Source: Nemopilema nomurai (Eukaryota; Cnidaria; Scyphozoa; Rhizostomeae; Rhizostomatidae). Taken from it: a DNA stretch of 64,000 bases. Positions 40,464-52,600 of this stretch are shown piece by piece. The stretch is from assembly GCA_003864495.1 (NCBI GenBank), contig ML133420.1, forward strand, positions 2,047,238-2,111,237. Direction: 5' to 3'. The notes below the pieces were generated by a model. The model worked only from the letters and a program-made list of their open reading frames with translations. It made no database searches and was not told the origin of the DNA. How positions within the stretch are numbered: position 1 is the stretch's first letter; the number at the start of each line of letters is the position of its first letter. A program made the translations under genes and the position numbers.

Positions 40464-40591
40464 ATTGGCACGGGTGAAAGGTGATTCGCTGTAGATCAGT
40501 TCCCGTACGATTTGTTTTTTTGTGTTCGTTGGGAAATGCACACTGGAAATGGAGACTTCTCAAATTCAAGCTCCAAGATTTACCTTAAAGA

Positions 40592-40643
40592 CCCCCCCCC
40601 CCATTTTCATGCACGAATACACCCCATTTTCATACACGAATAC
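40592..40643. repeat. C11 run and two 23-bp direct repeats
   Basis: Eleven C residues lead into two tandem copies of CCCCATTTTCATGCACGAAT plus three bases; the second copy has CATACACG for CATGCACG. Confidence 0.85.
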
Positions 40644-43600
40644 AAGCTCTCGTGTCCCTCTTACCCCATTGTTTCTAAGTCATTCTATCTACAAAAACCT
40701 TGAGTTGTTTTGGTCCAGTTTTGCAAAGATTGACGAGAGATTATTTTTCAAAACATTATCTTGAACAACCTGAAAAAGTTGTAGCAGAAGGCAAGCAATA
40801 AAATCAAAATGAAGTGCTATTTAATAATCAATATTTCAGTTGCTAGAAGCATGGTTGAGTCCTTCAGATGTGTAATACATGTTTTTTGAAAGGCACCTAC
40901 GGCTAGGCCTAGTTCCAGATACGTATACCTCAAATCATCAGATTTTAGTACCAAAAATTCCTTAAAAGTTCCTTAAATTCTCACTTTCGGTGCTTTAACT
41001 AGAATAAGCCTTAACACTTAATAGAGAGAGGGGCGAGACAGCATATGCGGAAACTACTCAATGAAGCACTTGACACACGAATAGCAAACAATCTATGCGA
41101 GTATTGGCTGCAAATGAATGGAACGGGCTTTTTAGCTCTTGATGCTTGCAGTTATAAAAAAGTTTCAAATCGAAAAGTTCCTTAGGGATTTCGTTTTTAG
41201 TAGTATAAGTTCTTTAAATATTTCGGCCTTTCACATGTAGGCTCCTTACGAAGTGGTTCCTTATAAAAAAGCGTGTAGTTGAAGAAATAAACAAAATAAT
41301 TAATATGTTTCTAAAATAGAAAACCCATACGAATTAACGGCACAGTGTTTGTTTTCAAGGATCTTCGCAGCCATTTTGCAACTTTCAAGAGCTTGTTAGG
41401 GTGTTTAGTGGCGAGTTTCAATGTCATTTTTGTCAAATTCGAACAGTTTCGAATCAGTCAAATGCTGATCCAAAGTTCCCAGTTTCTTGTCGTCCCGTGA
41501 TGGCCTTCAACTCAAAGTGGTATCCATGGTCTTCAGCTCCCCATTCTGCGGTCAATATCTCTCCTGTTTTTGCACACAATAGCGAGGCATCCCAGTTTAA
41601 CCACAGTTTACATTCTATTTTCGTCCTACTTTAATATTCTTTAATTATTTCTCGCTGTTCTGTGTTGTTGAGGAATTTGTGATAAAAGGCCACGGCATAG
41701 GGCATTGTATATTTGCGATGGGATCATCCAGGATTTAGGCCCTGGATATGGTTGTGGCTAAAATGATCCTAAATACATGTTCTCTGTTCTTGGCTTCTTT
41801 TTGTCGTGACCTTTAAAGTTGTACTGAGAAAATCAAATCTGGTATTGACAGAAGTGATTGTGACGTAATTAACTACTCCTTTCCAATGTAAGCAGACGTA
41901 ATACTGCAGAGAGCGTGGCACTCCCATGTTTCCGGGGGTGCTGTCATGTGTAGATCAAATACAACTGTCTTCAGCTGGAGTTATATGCATGTTCGCATTT
42001 GTAAAGCCACATCTGTAGAAGGCTTTTTGTCACAAACAACCTCATTTGGACACAAGTTGATGAACAGACAGCAAAACCAGACATCCTTTACATTGCTAGG
42101 ATTATAGCCAAATGTGTACAGTTTGCATTCCAAGCGATGCAATGGCTGAACGTCAGTTTACGCTTATCTAGTTACAAGGATCCCATGTTTAATCTTCGAT
42201 TCAGAAACAGTCACCGGGAAGTAGTTACGAGATGTGGAATGATAGCTTCTTAATTTTGCCGCTTCGCATTGAGCCTTCAAGAATGTAAGCCCAAAACATG
42301 TAAGAACTGAAAGAGACAACTATTATTTAGGGGGTTGGGAACATAGCAAGAGAGTTTTATCCGTTTCACCTTTTTATATAAGCCAGAAAACTGGTGGTGT
42401 TACGATCTTTTAAGCTCATATTTGAAAATTTGAGCTTAAAATTGCTTAAAATGCTTAAGTACACGTGCTTAAAATTTGAGCTATTTTTAAGTTTATTTAT
42501 GTTTCCATTTCAAAGCATAATATGGCGACTTGAGGAATGGTGTAAGCAAGACTGTTACCCTACAAGCAGCGTAGCCTACGTCAATGGGAGAATTGAGGGA
42601 AAAGGGCTTTCGACAAACTTCTTACCCTCCCTTTGATTTTCTTTGCCAATGTTGAGCTTGAGATTGTTACATGAAAAAATATTTGCAAAAAAATGAATGA
42701 GACCAATCTGATCCTTTCTAGCAGGTGCTTTAATCATAGTCGTAAAAATTTCATAAACTTTTTCTTAGAGAGAAGGTTTCTACCATCGTAAAGCACAAGA
42801 GGATTTCTCTAATGTTTATCATCTGATCCAAAGTGCTGATATCTTCCTACCACCCTTCATCTTGTGTACTCATTTTTTTCAATATCTTTGAGAATTTTCA
42901 AGGAAATAGGAAATTTGTATTTCGGGGCTCGAGTATCTAAACAGAAGTCAGGTTGGAAAATATTTAAATTGTCTCATTGTTAAAAAATATGGTTGTTGGG
43001 AAGGTCATAAAGAAATACTTTCCTGGAGTTATTTTGAATTCTGATGATTGCTGAGGCGTTATATATCTCTCATACTGTTATGGGGTATTTTGTTGACAAG
43101 CTTCTTGAAAGAGTTTAGGCCAGTCATTTCAGTTGATCTTGCCATTGACTCGTCGTTTAAAAGCCTTTTTCTTTAGGCGTGTCGTATGCTGTTGCGCATG
43201 ACTTGCATGTGGTGGAAAATACGTCATCTGTACCAGCAATGAGCATGCGCCTGGAGGACGAGTGAAGAAAACGGGGGATGCTGTCCAAAATAGAAGAGTT
43301 TCATGTGCTGGATGACGTGTTTAACAAAGCAATTAAGGCGCCAAGAACTTATTGGAAGATATGAACATGAAAAGGCGAGGGAGCTTCGAATGAATGACTG
43401 CTTGAGACTCGAAGCCTGCCCGCAAATGGGAAGCGTGAAAAGGAGCATGAATCGTTCTTTGCGTAAGCAGGCTTAATGAAAATCGGCTTGCGAAAGGTTT
43501 TAGAGTGATAGAGGTATTGACAACTTAGCGAGTGTCTGAGAGTGTTTAGCAGACTTGCCTTTGAAGCCGTTATTATAACACAGAGCATTCTGTATGCAGC

Positions 43601-44867
43601 CAAGCAATGCCAGTGATCTCTGCACTAGGCAACTTTCCCAGATTGCAATGCCTATGCAATCGTGCTTCTTTATTGACTTGCATTTGTATTGGACGTTTAG
43701 CATGGAAATTCATGAAGTTGTACAGTGCTTGCTAGTTTTTTCTTGCTGATCAAGGCGCCGTAGATTCGAACCACAAGCTTCTACTTTTAGAACACTGGCT
43801 ATAATTTGACTAGACGATACTTTGGCTGTGGATCTGGTTGGCAACAAGGGATAGCTCATTGATTTGAATCGGCTGCGGCTGGATATGGTTGGTAAAAAGG
43901 AACATCTGATTCAATTCTCCAAACCTCTTGTGTGTTTGTGACAGATTCAACGACGACAATCTAATCTTCTCAGAAAAGATAAGATTAGAAGTGCTCGAAA
44001 TTCCTCCACACAAACATCTACACACGAGGTCTCCAAGGACCAAGTCTGTCCCCAAAGAGCTAAGATAGGCCTATAGTCCACGGAAAAGGTGCTTTGAAGA
44101 AGGGGTGCTCTGTCTTATACTTTATGCCAAAAATTTATTGCAAGAAAAGAACAATGGATTTGCAAATCTCGATAGGAAGGCCATTTTCATCTCATTGACA
44201 AATGGCAACATTACGAAATTGTCAAAATAGTAAAGCCAGTGACAGTAACAACTTCTTAAATGTCACTAATGACAGGAAAAATTAGTTCGACCAAAACTTG
44301 TTTTTTAGTAGGAGCTTGAGATATTTTGAGATGGAGGGTGAACTAAAGTGAATACTTGTATCACGACTTGCCTGTAAACAAATGAGGAGAGATAAGAAAA
44401 ATTCCTTTTGTAAACGTCATCAAGATACTCATTTCAATTTTAACAAGGTTAACTTCGCCCATGGAAGCCCTTTAATTATAGATTCCAGACACAAACGTAG
44501 TATTTCACCATCTCAGTTGCGCCTATGAAGTCAAAACACTTGGCTCGAAGCCTATGGCACGAGGCTATATAATATTACCGAAGCAAGTATATCACCGTCT
44601 GCAAGGCAAGCTTGTCCTAGGAGCCAGTTAATCTGCATGTTCACCTATTTATGGTGTGCAAAGATTCTATTTCATCAGTGGCTTTTAAACATTCTACCAG
44701 CCCGCAGTAAGACTCAGGTTCAAAGTTCAAAAGGACAATTTGACATATCAACTGTGCATATACATTCATTTATCTGTTTATGATTTAACATCAAATCACT
44801 GTTTACCATAGCATTGAAAAAGGAGAGGCTGGAAATAGCGCGATTGTAAAATGTAAAATCGTGATTT

Positions 44868-45050
44868 TAGCCTACTTAAAGCAGTTTATTGTCCGACATT
44901 CTTCAGGGTATACAAATGTCGGAAAATGATCACAAGCTGACAAAAGAAGGAGCCAGTTGCAAATCGAAAACCAGGGTTGTAAGAAAGAGCTAATGATTGG
45001 CTGTGTAATGCCCAATCAGCATCTTTTTCACACCTCCCTTAAAAGAGGCG
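44868..45050 (+). repeat. Dispersed repeat family, copy C (diverged)
   Basis: Shares with the other copies a TACTTAAA start, the AGCCAGTTGCAAATCGAAAA block, GATTGG...CCAATC (44995 and 45012) and the CACACCT...TTAAAAGAG end. The central inverted repeat is perfect over 9 bp: TCCGACATT (from 44892) pairs with AATGTCGGA (to about 44923). Confidence 0.82.
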
Positions 45051-46003
45051 GCGTTAATCGGAAAATTGGCCTTATTTTCCAGAATTGCTCCCAGCATCCC
45101 ACACCCATAGGAAACTTTAAACTTCAGACTTAATAGCTATGAAAAGGCGAAAAGGTGATTGGTCAGCCTCAGTCTGACACAGCAAACAGGTCACCAATCG
45201 AAAATGCAAAACCAAACGAGGCTGTTTCATCAAAGGACCAATTGAAGGGCGTGACAAAAAAGACAAAGAGGAAGTCAAGGCTACAGCGATTCATGTGCTT
45301 GCCTATAAGATAAACAACCAATAGCAGCAGGTTTGTAAATGGCAGTGTATTGAATATTTAATTACAAATTACCGATCGTACCAGAAAAGGAATGGTTAGC
45401 AAAAACTGATGTAGTTGCTAACAATAACCATCATTCATATAGAGGGAAGACACTGCATGTCCTGGTAAGAAAAGGATAAAGAATATTAGAAAAGGGTGGA
45501 AAGTTGGATACTAAAACATGGCTGTCTCGTGTAATTTTCTTAAGCAATGCCTTGAAAATCTTCCTTTATTATAGCAATTCTTTTAATTTCCCCCTCTTTT
45601 CTTCTACTCAACTTCATTTCCGTAATTATCTAAAGAATTTTGAATAAGCTCATTGCCCGTTTTTAAGTCTGTGTTTCAGCGGAGTAACATTTGCCCCAAG
45701 CTTTTCCTGTGTGTCAACGACGTTTTGAACAAGAAATTTCCTTAGTAGGAGTTCTATTCACAATCCTTTTACTTTTCGTTTCTGTTTATTGAACAATGCG
45801 TAACTGCAAATTTTAATAAGCCTTACTTCCTTCCACTTCTGGAGGTTTTGTTTATCTTAGTCATTGACATTATCTCTTCTATGCCATCCAAACGCTTCAC
45901 TTAATTGGAATTTTCTCAGCTTTATTCAGGAAATTATCCTGTTAGTTACTTCAAATACCATTTCACAAAATCCATATTATAATCCTATGATTATGATTAC
46001 TCT

Positions 46004-46075
46004 TCATGATCATGTGATTCCTCCATGTGATCACCTGATCCCTCAATGCGATCACCTGATTACTCCATATGATTG
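46004..46075. repeat. 21-bp imperfect tandem repeat
   Basis: Two to three units around TGATCACCTGAT, rich in GATC and TGATTAC steps, just beyond the donor end of the minus-strand exon at 46198-46488. Confidence 0.7.
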
Positions 46076-46197
46076 CTTTGAACTGCCTCCTTACGTACTA
46101 TCTATTGCCCTGATTTGATTACCATTGTAATACGTCCTCAATATATCCTGGATATGTGACGAAATGATCATAAATATACTTTTCAACATTTGATTAC

Positions 46198-46488
46198 CTT
46201 ACCCATACTAACAACAAATTCATTATTATGCACTAACATTCCTTCTATCACTGGGTGATAGTGTGCGGCTCCTTTTCTGCCATTCCTTAGGGCGCGGGCT
46301 CCCTTGACGATTTCGGACATCTCGTGAGGATTGCCGTCCCACGGCTGAGCACCTTTCCCCGTGCGGATCTTGCGCTGCCACGACCGCGCGGCATGAGTTG
46401 ACTTTAGGCGAACGCCCCCTGCTTCCAAACCGTTCATTGATGGATTTCTTAAGCCCCGAAACGAAGTGTTTGCACGCCCGCGTGACAT
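46198..46488 (-). CDS. Unrecognised coding-like first exon, partial gene
   Basis: An ATG at 46488 opens 97 codons without interruption in a GC-rich patch. The product is basic (MSRGRANTSFRGLR, RSWQRKIRTGKG, IVKGARALRNGRKG) and not low-complexity. It ends at a plausible splice donor: GGTAAG|GTAATC at 46198, or ATGG|GTAAGG at 46203. I could not find a following exon to the left. I do not recognise the family. It sits 128 bases from, and opposite to, the signal-peptide exon of the FGFR-like gene, so the two could share a promoter. It could also be a chance frame. Confidence 0.45.
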
Positions 46489-46616
46489 GACTCTTCCGCT
46501 CCGTTAGTACGTACTTAAGCAGCTCTTGTCAATCAAAGCATGACAGTTGCACATGTCGCCAAACGGACCAGGAACAAGAGAGACTCCACTTAAAACTTTC
46601 GTGCCCACAAACGAAT
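46489..46616. promoter_or_regulatory. Possible bidirectional promoter
   Basis: This is the 128-bp gap between two oppositely directed putative start codons, at 46488 minus and 46617 plus. It is inferred only from the head-to-head layout; I identify no core promoter element. Confidence 0.3.
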
Positions 46617-49600
46617 ATGGATGCTTGTGGCTTCAAAATACTATGCCTGATATCAACTTTTTCCCTGGTGTTAGCCTGCGGTGAGTCAAATTTAATGATA
46701 TCTTTTCCATTTAACATATTCAAACACACGAATATTGTGTCAACACTCACAAAATTCCCGTGTTATGACTCAGATCTTGTGTACTGTACTTGCACGCACT
46801 GTTTTGGTAGGAAATATTTATAGGTTATAACATCCAGCCTTTGGTTAATTCTGATCGGAGATTGAAAATTTTTTGAATTCATTTCTGACTTACGTTTTAA
46901 TTTGGAGTTTTGGTTGCCTTAGAAACATCTTACCCGTCAGTTTAAGCGCCGAGTTTTATTACAATTCAACAAAGCTTCATTTAAAGATTTAGCTAGAATC
47001 TAAGCAATAACATTTTGGGTTCGCTTGAATTGAGAAATTTAACTCTTCTGCCTGTATCAACTGGAAGTTCAAGCTTTTAAGGGTAGTTAAAGTCTTATTA
47101 ATCCAAACGTGTTTGCTAATGATATCGAATTAGAAAAGATTAGATGCGCAGCAAGCCGAGAAAAACTGTTTTTGAACAAGCAAAAGCAACACGGTATCCA
47201 AACATAGTTGTTATTTGTCCGGCGCAGTGTTGTTTCAACGCACACAAATAACTACCCGCTACACACCTCACTGTGCTGCAGTGGCAATGGCACTGCAATT
47301 TGGTGTGCAAGATTTGTCCAAACACTTTTGCCATTCGTCTTGCCATGGCAATTCAACGCACATATATTTCAGAATGCATACTGCTTCACGCAAAGTTCAG
47401 CGACCCGAAAACGTGAAATCGCATGCACACACCTAACACGAACCGTGCAGAAAGGCCCGTTTCTAAAGAATCGATTGTCGCGTTTATTTGGTGCCACAGC
47501 TGGCTCTAAATCTTTATCAGCTTCTGTCTACTCAAACCTCTTACTGAAACTACAATATCGCGTATTGTCAAGTCTTTAGATCTTTTAGTCTCCCCTTTGC
47601 TAATTCTGGTGACAATTTAGGAACAGTAAATTGTAGATACTCGTTGGTAATAAACAGAGCCATGGGATTCAATCGAACGAACGATATGACTTGTTCGATG
47701 TGAGATCATTCATAGTTGTCCAACAGTCATGACCCACAACGTTTGTCACATTCTAGCCTTCGTACGACTGGATGACCCAAGCTTTAGCCAAGCAGGACGG
47801 GTTGTGGTTCGTTACATTTTAACCGTTAACCTAACCAAATCCACCTGTTTGGTTTTTTACTGTGTATCTCGTGAACGGTAGCTAGGAAATAACAAGGCAT
47901 GCTCTTTTGCGTTCCGGTTCGAGGACTGTGGGGAATCCGACACGTGATAGTACGCCAGCACCATTTATCAACTTGCCACAGCTAAAAACTGAAAAAACCA
48001 ACATTCAATTGATATTCCGTCAGATTATGTGACGATGTCAAAGTTCATTTATGCGCACCACATTGCACTTTGCTTTGTTGACGAATGAAAGAAGGAAAAA
48101 GCAAGTGATTTGAGCCATACGTACTCAAATATCGCCGTATGAAACGCCGGATACTAGTGTTTCCTTACTATCAGGGGAAGCTTGCACACCACTTTTCTCT
48201 GTTTGATCGCAGCCTGGAAACTTTGTTGAAAATTAACAAGGCGTTGTGGGATTTTTTCTGGGACGTTGCAGTAAACATATTATTCGTTCTAAAAATACAC
48301 TTGCTCCGTGATGTCAATCTCTTTTATCTTGGCGTAGTTCGAAATTATTCAAAGTATTTCAGGTCAGCAGGAAGATTTAGTTGTAGGAAGGAAACAGAAG
48401 GCTCTTTGGTCTTGACAGTTTACATGTTTACAGATATGATCTTACCCCAGTTGAAATGAATAAACGCACAGAAGAGATTTAGGTGAAAAGGTTAAAAAGT
48501 ATTAATCGCAGTATCGCCTGTCGGAGTGGTTACAATGAGGAAATCAGTGTATCAAGAAATGTGGTCAGGGGCGTCCTTAAATAGATCTTGTTTTTCCTAA
48601 GCATTGCAGTCGCTGGACTTTGGTTAATCCGCGGTCTTCGGAATGGAGGTGTACAATATGATATCGACGAATCTCCACCGAGCTTCGGGGGATTCTTCGA
48701 AATTTTGTGGTGTGGAGCTCTTTCTTGAACTCTCGCTCAAGTGATATCGCCACTACCCGGCGCCTCCAATCCGACGAGACATTTACCACAGAATCCAACC
48801 TTACTTTGCTGGCTCAATGTTATACAATACCAGGGTCGCCTTGTATCCGTTGATTCCAGATTCTGCATGTTGCCTATTACTTTTCACTGCCTTTCTCACT
48901 TAAAACCGTCACGTGGCATGTCGCAAATTTCGAATGGGCACAAGGATTGAATTTCGTACAATCGAGGCTTTGCAGCTTCATAAAGAGGCAATTGAACATG
49001 ATTTTACCAGAGTATTTGTTGCATCCAGCAGAACCACACGGCATCATTGCCACTGAAGTTGTACTGCTAATTATCAATGTTGAAGGGGAATTGAGAAAAG
49101 GGGCTTCGGGGGCTTACCTGATAGCTAACACATTTGTCAATTTCAAGTGAACTTGCCATAGTAAAGGGAAAATGTTAGTGAATGTATAAAGTGTAAATGA
49201 AAGAAAGCACAAATGAAAGGATAAAAGAAAGAAAGAAAGAATGAAAGAAAGCACAAATGAAGGAATAAAAGAAAGAATGAAAGAAAGAAAGAAAGAAAGA
49301 GTGAAGGACAGCACAAATGAAGGAATAAAAGAAAGAATGAAAGAAAGAAAGAAAGAAAGAATGAAAGAAAGCACAAAAGCAGTATTCATACATTTCTCTA
49401 ATCTTATTTCATTATTTCAGAGGCACGATTTCGGATTTTCTAATTAAGATTATTCTCGACTTAGAACTGTTATTCTTTAATGTAAATTATTGCAGTGTTT
49501 TGAATAAATTAACATATTGTGACGTAACAGTACTTAGTGAGTTGTAGAGCGCAAGGCCAGGGAGAAGAACGTATAATTTGTGAGCACATGATTAGGCCCT

Positions 49601-52600
49601 TTTAAACAACAAAACATTTTGCGACGGTAACAATCGATCTAATCCTACCCCAGTTAATTTTGATTTATGTGCTAAGAAACATCAATGGGATAGTCAGCAT
49701 TTTAGGTTTTCTTGCAAAACAGTTCTAGGTTGTCAGAGGTGACACTAACTTACAACATCCCAACTCCTTTAACATCCATAAAGTTTAGCAAACAAAATTA
49801 GGGGAACTTTATACATGCAATTAGAATGCAATGGAATATCGTATATGGAGGCTGGGTATTTGTCCCAATATATTGTTATCAATTTGTCTCATGTTCCTAA
49901 CGAAGTTACTTTGGGCTTAAGATTAATATCTGTTTGGCTCACTGGCGATTACAGCTGCCCTTTTGACTGCTGGGTCATCATTGGTTTGAACTGTGGAAAA
50001 TTTGTAAAAGTATACCTTGAACTTTGTTATTTGGTCAAGCCTGATCTTAATCCTATCAAGTTGTCTTGTATTCGTTCAAAGAGTACGAGCGTACTCATCT
50101 TATTGTCTTAAACTTGTTTTCAGGTTTAGGTAATGAAATTTCTATTGGATCTCTGTTACCGGCTATCAAGCCTTTGACAAGGGTTTTGTGTGTGTGGTAC
50201 TGAAATGTTCCTTGTGTAAATGTAACACACTGGCTTTTTTGTTTTTGTTCATTGGCATTTGTTGCATTCCCTCGGTTTTTCCAAAACATAATCGAATAGT
50301 TAGTTCAATCAACTGCTTTAGCCGAGCAATCGTTTCACGTTTTGCGGGAAGTGTTTCCCACTCTTCAGCCTTATACAAAGTTAATTTTTTAGATGCAACT
50401 TTGTATTACTCACGATCTTGATCGATTCTAAGGACCATTTACCAGATTCAAAGGTTATCAAAGATGTTAGCAAAGAAATCTACCAGCTCAGAGAACCATC
50501 CTTGCCCAAGACACCAATTTTACTAAATTTTGCAGTTCAGAAAAGCTTCAAGATATACATGCCAGTAAATTAAAATGAGCACCGAAGAAGCAATTTCGTT
50601 GCTTGAGCCACGTGATGAAAAGCAGAACGAGGTTGCCACAATTAGGTCACAGCAACAAGGGTAATGCGAACAGCAGGCTTGACAGAGTCTGCTCTTTGAC
50701 GTGGGAATCGGGTTAGAAATGGGACAGACTGAATATCCAACAGTTGTTCACACGGCGGCTGCCATATAGGTTTCTAGAAAGACACATCCGGCATTAGGGC
50801 TGGTCTCAATGCACTTCCCACCTCCTGCAGGTGATTTTCCGGTTTGCCGCTAAACTAGTGCCGTTCCAGACCGAATCACACGAGTGCGAGGAAAGCTAAG
50901 AGACCGAACTTCAGTTTGAAACCGGACGCCTATGGAAACAGCTCTAATCAAGGATGTAGGAAACATCTTTTCAGTGGGGGATGGGGCATATATTGGCAGA
51001 AGAGACGCGCTTTCTCAAGCTGTTAATAGGAACTTTGTTTCGTCTGCTGAATGGTGGGGCACGAGCCCCTTCTGCTCTCGTTTCCTTGCAATGTTTTTGG
51101 CGACCTCCCAAATCAACAAGTCTACACATCGCCATCTTTTTGGGCGTTGAATGCGAATGTTTGCCGTTGAGTCATTTGTGTTCAAGAAAAATGAATTTCA
51201 AATGGCAAGGAAATGCGGAAATGAAGGAATGTAGGAAATTTGTTCCTCGAATGTCTGATCATGGAATGTATCACTTTTCATATAGTCTCGTACATTGCCA
51301 CATTTAGGACTGCTAAAGCCCTGGGCCCAAATTCGATTGGGGCTCCTCAAAGTATCCAAAACAAATATGTGTCATGCTCCTCAATTGATGAATACCACTT
51401 CGTGTAGGTTTTTACAACTTTCCCATTAGGCTCATGTGTAACTGCATCACTGGTCTCGTAAAAGAGCCAGTAGGCGAAGGTTAGTAGTTCTGTTTAGATA
51501 AATGACTGAGTTACGAATACGCGAAGAGCTACGAATGAGCGAAAAGGTTACGAATGCGTGAGTTATGATATTTTCAGTCAATGTTGCCATCTAGCGTGCC
51601 AAAAAACTCGTTGAAGTCAAATTTCGTACTAGCCCAGTCATAGTGATGCGAGTGTATCTTGACTCACTGCTTTGCCTTTTTCGAAAGGAAATTTGTGAAA
51701 TTGCTAAACGTCAGCTTATGAACTACCGTATGAAGGGTGGAATCAAGTTTCATTACGTTTACTGACATTTACGTATGAAAGAAAGTGTCCTTTTAACTTA
51801 TCATAAATCAGATTTGCGTCTTTCATTCATTGCATTACTGTATACGCATTATTCAATGACGGGCTGGTTCTGGTACAAAGGTGATTGTTGCTTCGAGGCT
51901 TGCTGGCATATTGTCGACTCAATCAAAAGAGTGAGATTGCGAGAGAGAGAGAGTGAGATTTCAGTACCCTTGCCCTAGTTTATTGACAGTGACTGACTTA
52001 GCAGTAACGATCCGCCAGGGATACAGCTTTGAGATCATTGATTTCTGTGTTGTAATCGATAATCTCCAAATGGGGAAATATTCAGACTCTTTCACCATTT
52101 GCTGGCCTTACGTCACTGCAATTCACTACGACGTCACGGAAAGGCTGCAACTGGTCAACAGGGGTCCATGCTGTCACGCTATTCTCTACCATTCGAAGCC
52201 AAAGCAGGAAGCTCCCGTGTTTTGATCTTGGTGGTAGCGTATATGAGATTTATTTAGCCTGCGAAGTTACGATAATAATAGGATTGGCCACTCGAAAGGT
52301 ACTGCTCTAAAGAGCCACGTGACCAAGTCAAGTAAAAACCTTGTAAGAATTGAAAATGCCGATTCTCAATTCATTTTGCAGCGTTGTTCATTAAGGGCAA
52401 ATGAACCCGTACACAAATTGGTGAATTTAAGAAAACCTAATGAAACTAAATGCAGCATTAATTTTTCATATGAACATCGACTGAGAAACTCGATGGCAGG
52501 TTAAGTTATTTGAAGTAGTGGCCGATACTGAAATTTTTGTCAATGAAACGCCATGTGACGTCACGTATACTCATAGATGACTGTTTCAGGGCTATTTAGT

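Larger units (their letters stand above)
24339..46197. other. 22-kb gene-poor spacer
   Basis: I recognise no protein family or RNA gene here. The open frames are about 120 codons or shorter and none shows a domain or a chain of splice sites. Items I can support are listed separately: the CCGYA tract, a hAT-like miniature element, a poly-C and 23-bp repeat site, a palindromic pair, repeat copy C and a 21-bp repeat. Unannotated exons of lineage-specific genes could still hide here. Confidence 0.5.

Noticed and set aside
43740..43770. GATTCGAAC, resembling a tRNA B box
   Set aside because: No matching A box, acceptor stem or anticodon arm around it; no tRNA gene found in the window.
48139..48459. 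106-codon plus-strand frame inside the long intron
   Set aside because: No family signature and unremarkable composition.
48566..48576. CAGGGGCGTCC, a possible hAT terminus
   Set aside because: No inverted partner found within a reasonable distance.
49114..49447. Several long frames rich in Phe/Leu/Ser or Lys/Glu
   Set aside because: Translations of the GAAA minisatellite, open in many frames.
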